DNA from: CAZFVY01 sp964522665
Lineage (GTDB): Bacteria; Verrucomicrobiota; Verrucomicrobiia; Limisphaerales; CAZFVY01
DNA: 64,000 nucleotides
Assembly: GCA_964522665.1 (NCBI GenBank)
Contig: CAZFVY010000011.1
Span: 1 to 64,000 of the forward strand
Reading direction: 5' to 3'
Shown here: positions 15,499 to 23,197 of the stretch, piece by piece
How the letters are laid out: every line of letters starts with the position of its first letter
Numbering within the stretch: position 1 is the stretch's first letter
Program-made: the position numbers and the translations under genes
The notes under the pieces: generated by a model
The model's input: only the letters and a program-made list of their open reading frames with translations
What the model was told of the DNA's origin: nothing
The model's database searches: none

Positions 15499-16287
15499 TT
15501 ACGCTTGATTCAGGCGCACGACAATCGAAGAACCGGGCTTCAAGCGCAGGCGCTTCGCGGCATGTCCGGCGTTGACCGCAATTTCGAGAAATCCGCTCGA
15601 GCCGATGATGCCAAGGGGGCGGCCAGCCTTGACGGCCTGGTAGCAGGCCGCCAGGCGAAAGGCGGCATGGCCCCGGACGGCGATCCTCGCGTCAACCATC
15701 GAATTCACGGGAAGGTTCGACGCGGAGATGTTGGAAATCGCATTTCCGAAATGATCGACGCACATCACCTCGCCGCGAATCTCCCGGAGATCCGCCGTTG
15801 GCGCGGGCCAAGGCAAACGAATGAAATCGTCGCCGGCCGGCCCGAGAGACTGGATTGGGACGCCCAAGCTCAGGTGGGCGGCCACTGGCGCAAAAATGTC
15901 GCGCCCATGAAAGGTTTGACTTACCGGTAAGCGCCAGTAGCGGCTGTTTTCCAATCGGCACACCCGATGGATGGTTTCGTTTCGGAGCGCCCACGAGAGC
16001 AGGCCATTATCCGGACCGACGAAATGGTAGTTATTGGTCTCCACCGCGATCGCCGGGCGCGCGCTGCCGACGCCCGGATCGATCACCGCGACATGGACCG
16101 TTCCACGGGGAAAGCAGTAATAGCCGGCCGCGAGGACGAACGCGCCGCGGCGAATGTCCCCGGGCGCGAGGTCGTGTGTGATATCTACCACCTTTGCGTT
16201 CGGATCGACGCTGGCGATGACCCCTTTCATCGCGCCGACAAACCAATCGCGAGAACCAAAATCGGTCGTCAGGGTAATAACGCTCAT
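15499..16287 (-). CDS. SAM hydrolase / adenosyl-hydroxide transferase (DUF62)
   Basis: This protein of about 262 residues starts at ATG 16287, preceded by GGCGAG as a ribosome site. The frame extends 17 codons further, but without support. Family motifs are TLTTDFGSRDWFVGAMKGVI, VVDITHDLAPGDIRRGAFVL, HVAVIDPGVGSARPAIAV, FVGPDNGLLSWAL and FHGRDIFAPVAAHL, all typical of the DUF62/duf-62 family that hydrolyses S-adenosylmethionine to adenosine and methionine. It is distinct from true fluorinases by family context. It is cytosolic. The CotH gene starts 11 bases downstream, so they may share a transcript, though the functions look unrelated. Confidence 0.9.
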   Translation of the reverse strand: MSVITLTTDFGSRDWFVGAMKGVIASVDPNAKVVDITHDLAPGDIRRGAFVLAAGYYCFPRGTVHVAVIDPGVGSARPAIAVETNNYHFVGPDNGLLSWALRNETIHRVCRLENSRYWRLPVSQTFHGRDIFAPVAAHLSLGVPIQSLGPAGDDFIRLPWPAPTADLREIRGEVMCVDHFGNAISNISASNLPVNSMVDARIAVRGHAAFRLAACYQAVKAGRPLGIIGSSGFLEIAVNAGHAAKRLRLKPGSSIVVRLNQA

Positions 16288-16403
16288 CTCGCCAAAGCCA
16301 CGCCGGCGGAGCGTAACGTTACCTTGGCGTACGCACAAATGAGTTTATCGAGTTCGTTTGCGGAGCGCGGGTGGCAAAACGCGGCGACGAGGGGGGGCCG
16401 AAC

Positions 16404-17357
16404 CTACGGCGCCAACGGCTGCGCCGCCCGGATGCGAAAGAATCGTTGACCCGGAACGGGCGCCTCCGGGATCGGAAGCGTGAGAGTCGTAAGACCCGAA
16501 TTCGCGGTTAACCAACCGAGACCGATGTCGGTCCATTGATTCGTCAAGCCGAGGGCGCTGGCTGCCTCAATGCGGTAGGTCCTGGTCGGGCGAGTCGTCC
16601 AAGTCAACTGCAACGCGTCAGACTCCCGCGTGGGCGCCAGCGAGACAATGCGCAGGTAATCGTTTGGATCGGTGGGGTCGGTGTCGGCGAGGTATTCTTC
16701 CAAGTCAGTTACACCGTCATGGTCGTAGTCGCCGGTCGCGCTGAAAACGTCGAGACTCGTCGCGTACGTCAACTCCCAGGCGTCAGGGATGCCGTCGCCG
16801 TCCGAATCCTCGCCCGGATCGATGGAATCCGCCTGAATGAAAAAGGCGCTGCCTTCCAGGCTGATCCAGCCGGCGTTGGCGCTGTAAATCGCGCCCGATG
16901 CCCGACCGGTGAGGAAATCGACGCGCGCCGCCCCAACGCCCTCGAAGTTCAGCCAACCGACGTTGGCGGCGTACGCGAATCCGCGGAGGTTGCCGGCGGA
17001 GTCAACGTTAACACCAAAATCATTCGCCGAGTCGTTTTGGTAGTGGACGCGGTTCGCCGGATGCCCGCTTCCGAGGTTGATCCAGCCAATTTGTGGCCCA
17101 TAAAGGAAACCGGAACAAATGTAGCGGCCGATCTTTGCTCCCGAAGCGGCGTCCGGGCGCCAATTGATCCAACCGACGCTGTCGCCCCAGGCGAAGGAAT
17201 TCGTGGGGTTGATATTCGATTGGGCCAGAGCCGAGGCGGCGAGCACGCTCGCCAGCATTGAGAATATTCCCACGCGTGCGAATCGTTTCGAGCGCGGCGT
17301 GGGCGCGCCGTGCGCTGGGCGGGCTGATCGCTCCGGGTCAGGCGCGGCGGTATTCAT
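16404..17357 (-). CDS. Secreted GWxN-repeat protein with calcium-type repeats
   Basis: This 317-residue exported protein has a long basic start and a hydrophobic signal segment near residues 29-45 (ending ALAQ). Four related repeats follow: FAWGDSVGWINW (55-66), LYGPQIGWINLG (85-96), AYAANVGWLNFE (128-139) and IYSANAGWISLE (157-168). Then come thrombospondin-type-3-like acidic loops, DSDGDGIPDAWE (184-195) and DYDHDGVTDLEEYLADTDPTDPND (210-233), likely calcium binding. The C-terminus (TRTYRIEAASALGLTNQW and PGQRFFRIRA) is the beta-sandwich seen at the end of many Verrucomicrobia secreted proteins. It is a surface or secreted structural protein by architecture; no enzyme domain is visible. Confidence 0.8.
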   Translation of the reverse strand: MNTAAPDPERSARPAHGAPTPRSKRFARVGIFSMLASVLAASALAQSNINPTNSFAWGDSVGWINWRPDAASGAKIGRYICSGFLYGPQIGWINLGSGHPANRVHYQNDSANDFGVNVDSAGNLRGFAYAANVGWLNFEGVGAARVDFLTGRASGAIYSANAGWISLEGSAFFIQADSIDPGEDSDGDGIPDAWELTYATSLDVFSATGDYDHDGVTDLEEYLADTDPTDPNDYLRIVSLAPTRESDALQLTWTTRPTRTYRIEAASALGLTNQWTDIGLGWLTANSGLTTLTLPIPEAPVPGQRFFRIRAAQPLAP

Positions 17358-17530
17358 CGTATGACGCTGGGCGCGAGTTGGCGCAACCGTGGGTCGATTG
17401 GGCGGCAGAACGCCGGCGGCCGAGCAGTCGCGTAAAAAGTTTGGTTAATTTGGCGGCCGCGCAGCGCTGGCGGCGCGGCGACGCGACCTTGAAAAAATGA
17501 CGGACCTTCATCGGGCGAATAAATATAGGT

Positions 17531-18703
17531 TCAATAATCGAAGTTCATCCAAGGGTTGGAGACCTGGTCGGTGGGGACGCCACTGAAGATCGGCCCGAGG
17601 GTGGCGGCGCCGCTGCTAAAGTAGTTGATCGTACTGTTCGCGGCGGTGTTGCGAATCAGCAGATTGCCGGCCGCGTCCACGCTGACGCCACGATCGTTCG
17701 CCGCGACGTGATTGTCTTTGATGCAATTATCAACTCCGGTGACATGGATTCCGGCGGCGTCGCGAGCGTTGAAGTTATTGTTGCACTGGTCGCCGGTAAT
17801 GGTGCATTGCGAGGTCGCCAGGATGCCGTCGCCGGCATTGCCGAGCGCGGCGCAATTGCTGACGGTGCTCCCGTTGCCGACGCGGATCCCCGATCCGACG
17901 TTGCCGCGCGATCGGCAGTCGTCAACCTTGGATTCTCCTCCCGCAGCGATGCCATCCTGGACGTTCGCGGACGCCAGACATTTGTTTAGGTCGGCGTTGG
18001 CGCCGGCCACGATCCCGTTCAGGCCGTTGCTGATCGCGGCGCAGTCGCTGAACTCGCACGAGCCGCCGCAAGAGTATCCCGATCCGAGGTTGTAGGAGCT
18101 AACGCAATGAGTGAGGCGGCTGCGATCGCCCGTCACGATCCCGTGAATTGAATTTCCGCGCGCGGCGCAATCGTTAAGAGTCCCATCACTTGCCAAGCTC
18201 ACGCCAATTCCCGTATTCGATTGGAACTGGCATCGATTGACGGCGCAACTCGCCCCGGCAATCAACCCGGCGCCGTTGTTCGAGACTCGCAGATCGTCGA
18301 ACCGACACTCGGCGGCATTGGTCGCGGCGACGCCGACGCTCCAATTGCGGATGGTCCCGTCGCGTACCGCGACGTTCTGAGCGCCGTCGGAAATTGTGAT
18401 TCCACCGGTCGCTTGAGTAGCGCCCGCGAGGACGAATCCCATTAGATCCAGAGTGACGTCGCTGGCGGAAATCGAGATGCCCTGACCACCGGTCAGATTG
18501 GTGGTGAGGTAATAGGAACCGGGCGCGGTGATCTGGAACGGCAGCGAGCCGATCGGGGTGCGCGGCTCAATTTGGGCGAGGGTTTTCATGGTCGGCCCAG
18601 GGGGACCGGGCGGAATCAAACTGCCTTGCGCCAAGGTGGATGCGGAATTGACGAACCAACCGCAAACAGCGATGAGAGCGAGAGAGAGCTGGGGTAATTT
18701 CAT
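17531..18703 (-). CDS. Secreted right-handed parallel beta-helix protein
   Basis: This protein of about 390 residues starts at ATG 18703 (MKLPQLSLALIAVCGWFVNSASTLAQG), giving a clean signal peptide; the frame runs 26 codons further without support. A PGPPGPTMKTLAQIEPRTPI linker is followed by SLPFQITAPGSYYLTTNLTGGQGISISASDVTLDLMGF, the usual entry to pectate-lyase-like helices in Verrucomicrobia. About a dozen turns follow with motifs such as CxxxxNxGxGI, NGIVAGANADLNKC and GSGIRVGNGSTVSNC. Regular Cys-Asn ladders support a beta helix. No catalytic triad is evident. It is probably a surface or secreted carbohydrate-binding or structural protein. Confidence 0.85.
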   Translation of the reverse strand: MKLPQLSLALIAVCGWFVNSASTLAQGSLIPPGPPGPTMKTLAQIEPRTPIGSLPFQITAPGSYYLTTNLTGGQGISISASDVTLDLMGFVLAGATQATGGITISDGAQNVAVRDGTIRNWSVGVAATNAAECRFDDLRVSNNGAGLIAGASCAVNRCQFQSNTGIGVSLASDGTLNDCAARGNSIHGIVTGDRSRLTHCVSSYNLGSGYSCGGSCEFSDCAAISNGLNGIVAGANADLNKCLASANVQDGIAAGGESKVDDCRSRGNVGSGIRVGNGSTVSNCAALGNAGDGILATSQCTITGDQCNNNFNARDAAGIHVTGVDNCIKDNHVAANDRGVSVDAAGNLLIRNTAANSTINYFSSGAATLGPIFSGVPTDQVSNPWMNFDY

Positions 18704-18738
18704 ACGGGCCAAACGGTTAAATTGGAACGTAATGCCGC

Positions 18739-19548
18739 CTATTGCAGGCTGGCGGTCGCGGCGGTGCTCATCCGGCCCCAATCTGCGTTGCCCGGACTAT
18801 TCGGGATCGGCACCGTCAAGCACGCGATGGTGCGGGGATCGCTCAACTTCCAATTCTCGACGTGGCCGTCCGCGAAACTCAATGGGAAGACGTTTTGGTG
18901 TCTGGTCGCCGGGCTTTCCAAGAGGCCGTGGTTGCCGGTCATGTCCACCGGAAACCAACCGTCGTTGATGGTCCGCTCATGTTCATCAATGAAGACAAAG
19001 GCCTTCGTGGGGGATGGCGTGACGATATCCTCTTCGCGCAGAAAGACCCGGAAATCATCCTCCCCGGGCAGCGCGCGCCCGCCCATCCAGCCGTTGATCG
19101 CATAGCTGCGGACCCGGCGGACACCGGCGGTGACGCTGCGATCCGCTGGACACTGATATACGGAAGTTGAAAGGGCGTAGGGAAAGAGTGAACCCTTGCG
19201 CAACGTGTTGAGATTCGTCGAGTCGAGGACCCCGGATTCGACCTGGCCGTAACTGTCATCGACCGAGCCGCGCACCCAGGCGTTCGAATTGACGCCCCCA
19301 CCCAAGCTATAGAAATAACTTTCCGGCAGCCTTCCGTTGTCCTGGGAATACATGAGCCAGGCGAGGGTCAACTGCCTGGTGTTGTTGGAACAAGCCGTAC
19401 GCGTTGCCTTGGCTTTGGCGCGGGCCAGGCCCGGCAGCATCAAGCTGGCGAGGATTCCGATGATGGAGATCACGACTAACAACTCGATTAATGTGAAGGC
19501 ATGTTTTGTCCCGGCCTTCACAGGGATCCCCTGCTTGATGAACTTCAT
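18739..19548 (-). CDS. Pseudopilin-like protein, prepilin leader and H-X9-DG region
   Basis: This protein of about 270 residues begins at ATG 19548; a GTG at 19572 is an alternative. A basic leader is followed by HAFTLIELLVVISIIGILASLMLPGLARAKAKA, the type IV prepilin/type II secretion pseudopilin cleavage site and helix. The C-terminal globular domain has the H-x9-DG-type region (FADGHVENWKLSD) and a conserved CPAD, as in the large family of DUF1559-related proteins in Planctomycetes and Verrucomicrobia. It is anchored in the inner membrane after cleavage by PilD. No secretion-machine genes are nearby, so it is an orphan pseudopilin of unknown job. The beta-helix gene follows 35 bases downstream. 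Confidence 0.88.
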   Translation of the reverse strand: MKFIKQGIPVKAGTKHAFTLIELLVVISIIGILASLMLPGLARAKAKATRTACSNNTRQLTLAWLMYSQDNGRLPESYFYSLGGGVNSNAWVRGSVDDSYGQVESGVLDSTNLNTLRKGSLFPYALSTSVYQCPADRSVTAGVRRVRSYAINGWMGGRALPGEDDFRVFLREEDIVTPSPTKAFVFIDEHERTINDGWFPVDMTGNHGLLESPATRHQNVFPLSFADGHVENWKLSDPRTIACLTVPIPNSPGNADWGRMSTAATASLQ

Positions 19549-19572
19549 TAGGTATGGTAATGCAATTTTCAC

Positions 19573-19976
19573 TATTGACGGGAATTAGCAACGAACACAG
19601 AAGCTCTTGCGGAGTCACTGCAAGGGCGAGCGAACCGGAGCGGAAACCCGCTCACGGAATCATCTCGTTTCGGCACTCACCGAACTGCACGCGCGAGCGG
19701 TCTTCAGCCATTTTTTGACTGCGACGCGCTCGTCGTTCTCATTCTCAATCACGGTTCGTGATTTAGCAAGATATGTGCCAAAAGGCGTAAATGGGGTATA
19801 TGCCCTAAAACGGGACCGCCGCCCACCCCACGCTTCTCAAATCCGTCGGCGGGGTTTGGGACTGGTCGGGGAAGACCAGGGTATTCGCTGACGCGCTGTA
19901 AGTCGGAACACTGGAAGGCGTTGGATCGCGCGAACCCCAGGGAGCGGGAGGGCGCGCGGAAAGCCGCCGAAGGCGG
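19573..19976. other. Non-coding stretch of about 400 bases
   Basis: The gap separates the pseudopilin start from the ABC permease stop, both on the minus strand. I find no protein-like frame or RNA gene in it. A small hairpin adjoins the permease stop (see the entry at 19964-19976). The remainder probably holds the promoter of the pseudopilin gene. The part at about 19735-19800 is AT-richer than its surroundings. Confidence 0.5.
19964..19976 (-). terminator. Possible terminator of the ABC exporter operon
   Basis: On the minus strand CCGCC-TTC-GGCGG forms a five-pair stem immediately after the permease stop codon and is followed by CTTT. The T-run is short, so this is a weak intrinsic terminator at best. 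Confidence 0.35.
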
Positions 19977-20813
19977 TCACGATTTGAAGTCGCGGACGTG
20001 AAACGCGGTTGTGCCGACAACGATGAAAGTAACGTTAAAGGCCATCAAGACGCACAGAGACTGGGTGATATCCCACCACGAGATGGGTTGGGCGAACATT
20101 TTCTGCCACACGTGCAAATGGTAAGTCAGGAACCAATGTTGGATCTCCCGGAAGTACGGAATATTCTGCATTATGAAGTTCACAAAGACGAACGAAAGCG
20201 CGAGAATCGTCGCCGCGGCGGGCTTGACGTTAAAGCAGGAAAACATGAACGCCAGGCCCATCACGGTGCCAGCCGCGAGGGCGATCATCGCGTGCGCGCC
20301 CAGGTAATGTTCAAAACCGGCTCCGGCCGAAAATAGGCTGAAGATTTCCCCGGGAACGAAAACAAAGAGACCGCGCCAGGGAAACCAAAAAGAGGCGAAG
20401 ACGATCCCGAAAACGCCCAACGCAAACGCCAGCGCGCCCGAAAAGATCGCGCCGGCCAGCCATTTCAAGCCGAGCAGCCGAAAGCGCGAAATCGGCCGCG
20501 CGAGAATCATGCGCAAGGTTCCGTCCTCGACCTCCTTGGCCACCAGATCGCCGCCGACGAGCGAGACGTAGAGCGGCAGTAAGATATAGGCGAGCGGAAA
20601 AAGCATGACCGTAGCCACCGTCAGGCTGGACAAGTATTGCTCGGCCAAATAGCCGTTTCCCTCCAGCGTGCGCATCATGTTCCGCGACGCCGGGGAAAAG
20701 CGGAACATCAAGATGATGACGTTTTGGGCGAGGAGGAACATCAGGAAACCAATGTAGGTTCGTTTTTTGCCGAACAGTTTCCAGAGTTCGTTGCGCAGTT
20801 GAAGGTAAAACAT
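19977..20813 (-). CDS. ABC-2 type transporter permease
   Basis: This 278-residue integral membrane protein has about six predicted helices. The start MFYLQLRNELWKLFGKKRTYIGFL and the loop KEVEDGTLRMILARPISRFRLLGLKWLAG (about 95-125) are the classic ABC-2/NosY-type permease motif. The gene lies 9 bases downstream of the ATPase gene at 20823-21737, so the pair should form one exporter of the NatAB/NosFY kind. Substrate is not shown by sequence; family members move drugs, sodium, lipids or copper-assembly factors. It is the last gene of a four-gene unit with overlaps upstream. Confidence 0.9.
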   Translation of the reverse strand: MFYLQLRNELWKLFGKKRTYIGFLMFLLAQNVIILMFRFSPASRNMMRTLEGNGYLAEQYLSSLTVATVMLFPLAYILLPLYVSLVGGDLVAKEVEDGTLRMILARPISRFRLLGLKWLAGAIFSGALAFALGVFGIVFASFWFPWRGLFVFVPGEIFSLFSAGAGFEHYLGAHAMIALAAGTVMGLAFMFSCFNVKPAAATILALSFVFVNFIMQNIPYFREIQHWFLTYHLHVWQKMFAQPISWWDITQSLCVLMAFNVTFIVVGTTAFHVRDFKS

Positions 20814-20822
20814 GAGGGCGAT

Positions 20823-21737
20823 TCAGGCCGCGGCGGTGTCTTGGTTTTCGGATCGTTTCATCAAGTCGAGATAGAAGGCTTCGAGCGTCTGCTCTTCCGC
20901 CGCGATCTCGTGGACCGGCAGACCCAAGGTGACAAGGTGGCGGACGATTTGTTCGGTCCGCGCCTCCGGCGCGAGCGCGATCAGTTTCCCCTCGCGCTGA
21001 TCGGCGATCAGTCCCGCGTCGCGCAAAAGGGCGCAGGCTCGCGCGAAGTCGCTCGTTATCAGTCGAACCCAGCGTTGTTTGGTTTTGGCGTCCGCCAGGG
21101 TTCCCTCGAATTCTTTCCGGCCGCGGTTGAGGACGGCGATGCGGGTACAGAGTTGCTCGACCTCATTCAGGAGATGGGAGGAGAGCAGGATGGTCAGTCC
21201 CAATTCACGTTGCAGCCGCAGAATGGTGTGACGCATTTCATGGATCCCCTCCGGGTCCAGGCCGTCGCTCGGTTCATCAAGGATGAGCAACTCGGGCTGG
21301 GGAAGGAGCGCCTGCGCCAACGCGAGTCGGGCGCGCATGCCGTGCGAATAAGTGCGAACCTTCGAGTTCTCACGTCCGGTCAATCCGACCCAGTCAACGA
21401 CCTTGAGGATTCGCGCGCGCGTCGTGCGCGCGGTGTAGTGGCTCAGTATCTCCAGGTTGCGCCGGCCGCTGAGGTAATCATAAAACATCGGCGACTCGAA
21501 TATGGCGCCGACCTTTTGCAACGCCTGGCGTCGTTCGGCGAACACATCGTGGCCGCAGATCCGCGCCTGGCCGGAGGTCGGCCACACCTGGCCGAGCATC
21601 ATGCCAATCGTCGTGCTTTTGCCCGCTCCGTTATGGCCGAGCAGGCCAAAGATTTCGCCGCGCGGGACTTGCAGCGTCAGTTCATGGACGGCGACTCGTT
21701 CGCCGAACTTTTTGTGCAGCTCGCGGAGATCGATCAT
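20823..21737 (-). CDS. ABC transporter ATP-binding protein
   Basis: This 304-residue ATPase carries Walker A GHNGAGKST (residues 34-42), signature SHGMRARLALAQALL, Walker B LLILDEPSDGLDPEG and the H-loop SSHLLNEVEQLC. It is the CcmA/NatA subfamily that pairs with ABC-2 permeases. The C-terminal region (about 215-300) is the extra regulatory part common in this subfamily. The gene starts with a four-base overlap on the upstream pseudopilin gene and precedes the permease by 9 bases. Both catalytic motifs are intact. Substrate unknown. Confidence 0.92.
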   Translation of the reverse strand: MIDLRELHKKFGERVAVHELTLQVPRGEIFGLLGHNGAGKSTTIGMMLGQVWPTSGQARICGHDVFAERRQALQKVGAIFESPMFYDYLSGRRNLEILSHYTARTTRARILKVVDWVGLTGRENSKVRTYSHGMRARLALAQALLPQPELLILDEPSDGLDPEGIHEMRHTILRLQRELGLTILLSSHLLNEVEQLCTRIAVLNRGRKEFEGTLADAKTKQRWVRLITSDFARACALLRDAGLIADQREGKLIALAPEARTEQIVRHLVTLGLPVHEIAAEEQTLEAFYLDLMKRSENQDTAAA

Positions 21738-22366
21738 GGCTGCTTTTGGATCGTGCCTTCAACCACCAACAGGTTCTTCAAATGGCCGTCGGCGTAAAGA
21801 TAGTTGACGCCTTTTTTATCGCCCCGGGCCTTGTGGAAGGACTCTTTGTCGTACGCGAGCGGGATTTGATGCGGGTCAAAGTCCAAGCCGAAGGCCGACA
21901 GGTGGTCCGCGTCCTGGCCGTTGAGGAGAAAATTCCACGAATAGCTGGAACCGGTTTGCTCAAAGATCTGATGGGTGTCGGACGGGCACCGAAGGATGCG
22001 GTTCGCGCCGAGGTAGTTCGTCAGAACGATGTCGATGCTGAGCTGGTCGTTTGAGCCGGCCGGGGCGTTCGTGCTGATTTGCCGGTCATAAATTCGCGGC
22101 AGGCGGTTATTATTGTCCTGCACGTAGAGTTGGAGCGAGATGCCAATCTGGTGAAGATTGCTCAGGCAAACCGTCGAGCGTCCGGCCTCTTTCGCCCGTC
22201 CTAAGACCGGCAGTAGCAAGCCCGCCAGGATGCCGATGATCGCGATGACCACAAGCAATTCAATGAGTGTGAAGGCGGCGTCGGCGCCTTCCTGCCAGAT
22301 TCGCGCCGCTGGCGGAGGACCGCGGCGCAGCGATCGGCGTCCGGCGTCTGTGGCGCGATGGATCAT
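21734..22366 (-). CDS. Pseudopilin-like protein within the ABC exporter operon
   Basis: This 210-residue protein has a long basic leader, then DAAFTLIELLVVIAIIGILAGLLLPVLGRAKEAG, a prepilin cleavage site and helix at about residues 30-62. The globular part has RILRCPSD and ends with GVNYLYADGHLKNLLVVEG, the family's C-terminal ADGH motif. It overlaps the gene before it and the ATPase gene after it by four bases each (ATGA), so all are translated as a block. Its position in an ABC exporter unit is unusual and hints that it works with, or is handled by, that exporter. No PilD or GspE-like gene is in the window. Confidence 0.85.
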   Translation of the reverse strand: MIHRATDAGRRSLRRGPPPAARIWQEGADAAFTLIELLVVIAIIGILAGLLLPVLGRAKEAGRSTVCLSNLHQIGISLQLYVQDNNNRLPRIYDRQISTNAPAGSNDQLSIDIVLTNYLGANRILRCPSDTHQIFEQTGSSYSWNFLLNGQDADHLSAFGLDFDPHQIPLAYDKESFHKARGDKKGVNYLYADGHLKNLLVVEGTIQKQP

Positions 22367-23004
22367 CGCGGCGGGCCGGGCCGACGAAACAAACGTCCAC
22401 TTTCCATCGACCGCTGCAGTTCCTCAAGAAGCGGGGCGGCTTCGGCTTTGGTGGCGGCGGAACTTTGGCCATAAAACGACTTAAGCCCCATGGTGACGAT
22501 TTTCTTCTGCAGCTCGTCGCTGAAGGCCGGCGGCCCGTTGGTATCGGCCGCCGCGCGGTCGTCCGGGTTGTCGTTCGCCTGGCTTTCCCGCGCCTCGCGA
22601 AGACGCCGGATTGAATCCTGAATTCCCCGCCGGCGCTGGTCTTCCGGGAGCGACTCGAAGGCGGTCAACATTTGCTTGAAGCCGGTCGGCATCGTCGCCT
22701 CGACGAAGGCGGTTTTCTCCTCTTCCGTCATGACGGCGAACCAACGCGACCACTCATGGTCCAGGCGGGCGCGGCGCCGCTCATCTGGGGAAAGCGCGTT
22801 GAGCCGGTCCGCGATGGAACGCAGGGCGCGAGCACGGTCACGGGGATTCAACGCCGCCAAATCGACGGAATGCAAGTACGCGCGTACCTTATCGCCAGTG
22901 ACTTTAAGGTGGCGCGCCAAGGCGAATCCACCCCACGCGAGCAACCACGCGCCAAGAACGGCGATGGCCGCGTAGGCGATTGGACGGTGGCGCTGAGTCA
23001 TCAT
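22363..23004 (-). CDS. Membrane-anchored hypothetical protein, helical
   Basis: This 213-residue protein has one N-terminal transmembrane helix (about 8-28) and a long charged, helical periplasmic or cytoplasmic part rich in Arg and Glu (LNPRDRARALRSIADRLNALSPDERRRARLDHEW and MTEEEKTAFVEATMPTGFKQMLTAFESLPEDQRRRGIQDSIRRLREARE). The composition resembles the Planctomycete/Verrucomicrobia DUF-type helical anchors often next to transporters. It heads the four-gene unit with pseudopilin, ATPase and permease, overlapping the next start by four bases. I do not know a family name. A divergent gcvP gene lies upstream. Confidence 0.7.
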   Translation of the reverse strand: MMTQRHRPIAYAAIAVLGAWLLAWGGFALARHLKVTGDKVRAYLHSVDLAALNPRDRARALRSIADRLNALSPDERRRARLDHEWSRWFAVMTEEEKTAFVEATMPTGFKQMLTAFESLPEDQRRRGIQDSIRRLREARESQANDNPDDRAAADTNGPPAFSDELQKKIVTMGLKSFYGQSSAATKAEAAPLLEELQRSMESGRLFRRPGPPR

Positions 23005-23092
23005 CTACCAAGAGTGTAGGCGACAGGTGGTTTTGCGCCATGAGAAAGTGACTGCTCGAGAATCGCAGGCCAAGCTCCCCGGACGCAGGGGA

Positions 23093-23136
23093 AGCCCGGC
23101 GCGCCAACCGGAAGAATACCGGTTGCCCGCCGGGCT
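23093..23136. promoter_or_regulatory. Two-tier hairpin in the gcvP leader
   Basis: The outer arms AGCCCGGCG (23093-23101) and CGCCGGGCT (23128-23136) are perfect complements. Inside, CAACCGG (23105-23111) pairs with CCGGTTG (23119-23125) around a seven-base loop. It is 62 bases before the gcvP start in a divergent intergenic region. There is no T-run after it, so it is not a plain terminator. It might be a structured 5' leader, a protein-binding palindrome or a REP-type repeat. Confidence 0.5.
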
Positions 23137-23197
23137 AGTTATCTTTCGTTTGCCAGATTTTCTTGATTTGTCGGTCTTGGGCCGTAACTTGCCCGCC

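Noticed and set aside
20637..21797. A 386-codon plus-strand frame over the ABC transporter genes
   Set aside because: It is antisense to the ATPase gene with clear Walker motifs and has no family signal of its own. High-GC codon use keeps the opposite frame open.
23027..23197. N-terminal extension of gcvP upstream of ATG 23198
   Set aside because: It lacks family sequence, would make the protein longer than usual, and covers a strong hairpin typical of an untranslated leader.
23005..23197. Glycine riboswitch in the gcvP leader
   Set aside because: I could not find the conserved glycine aptamer core; only a simple two-tier hairpin is visible.
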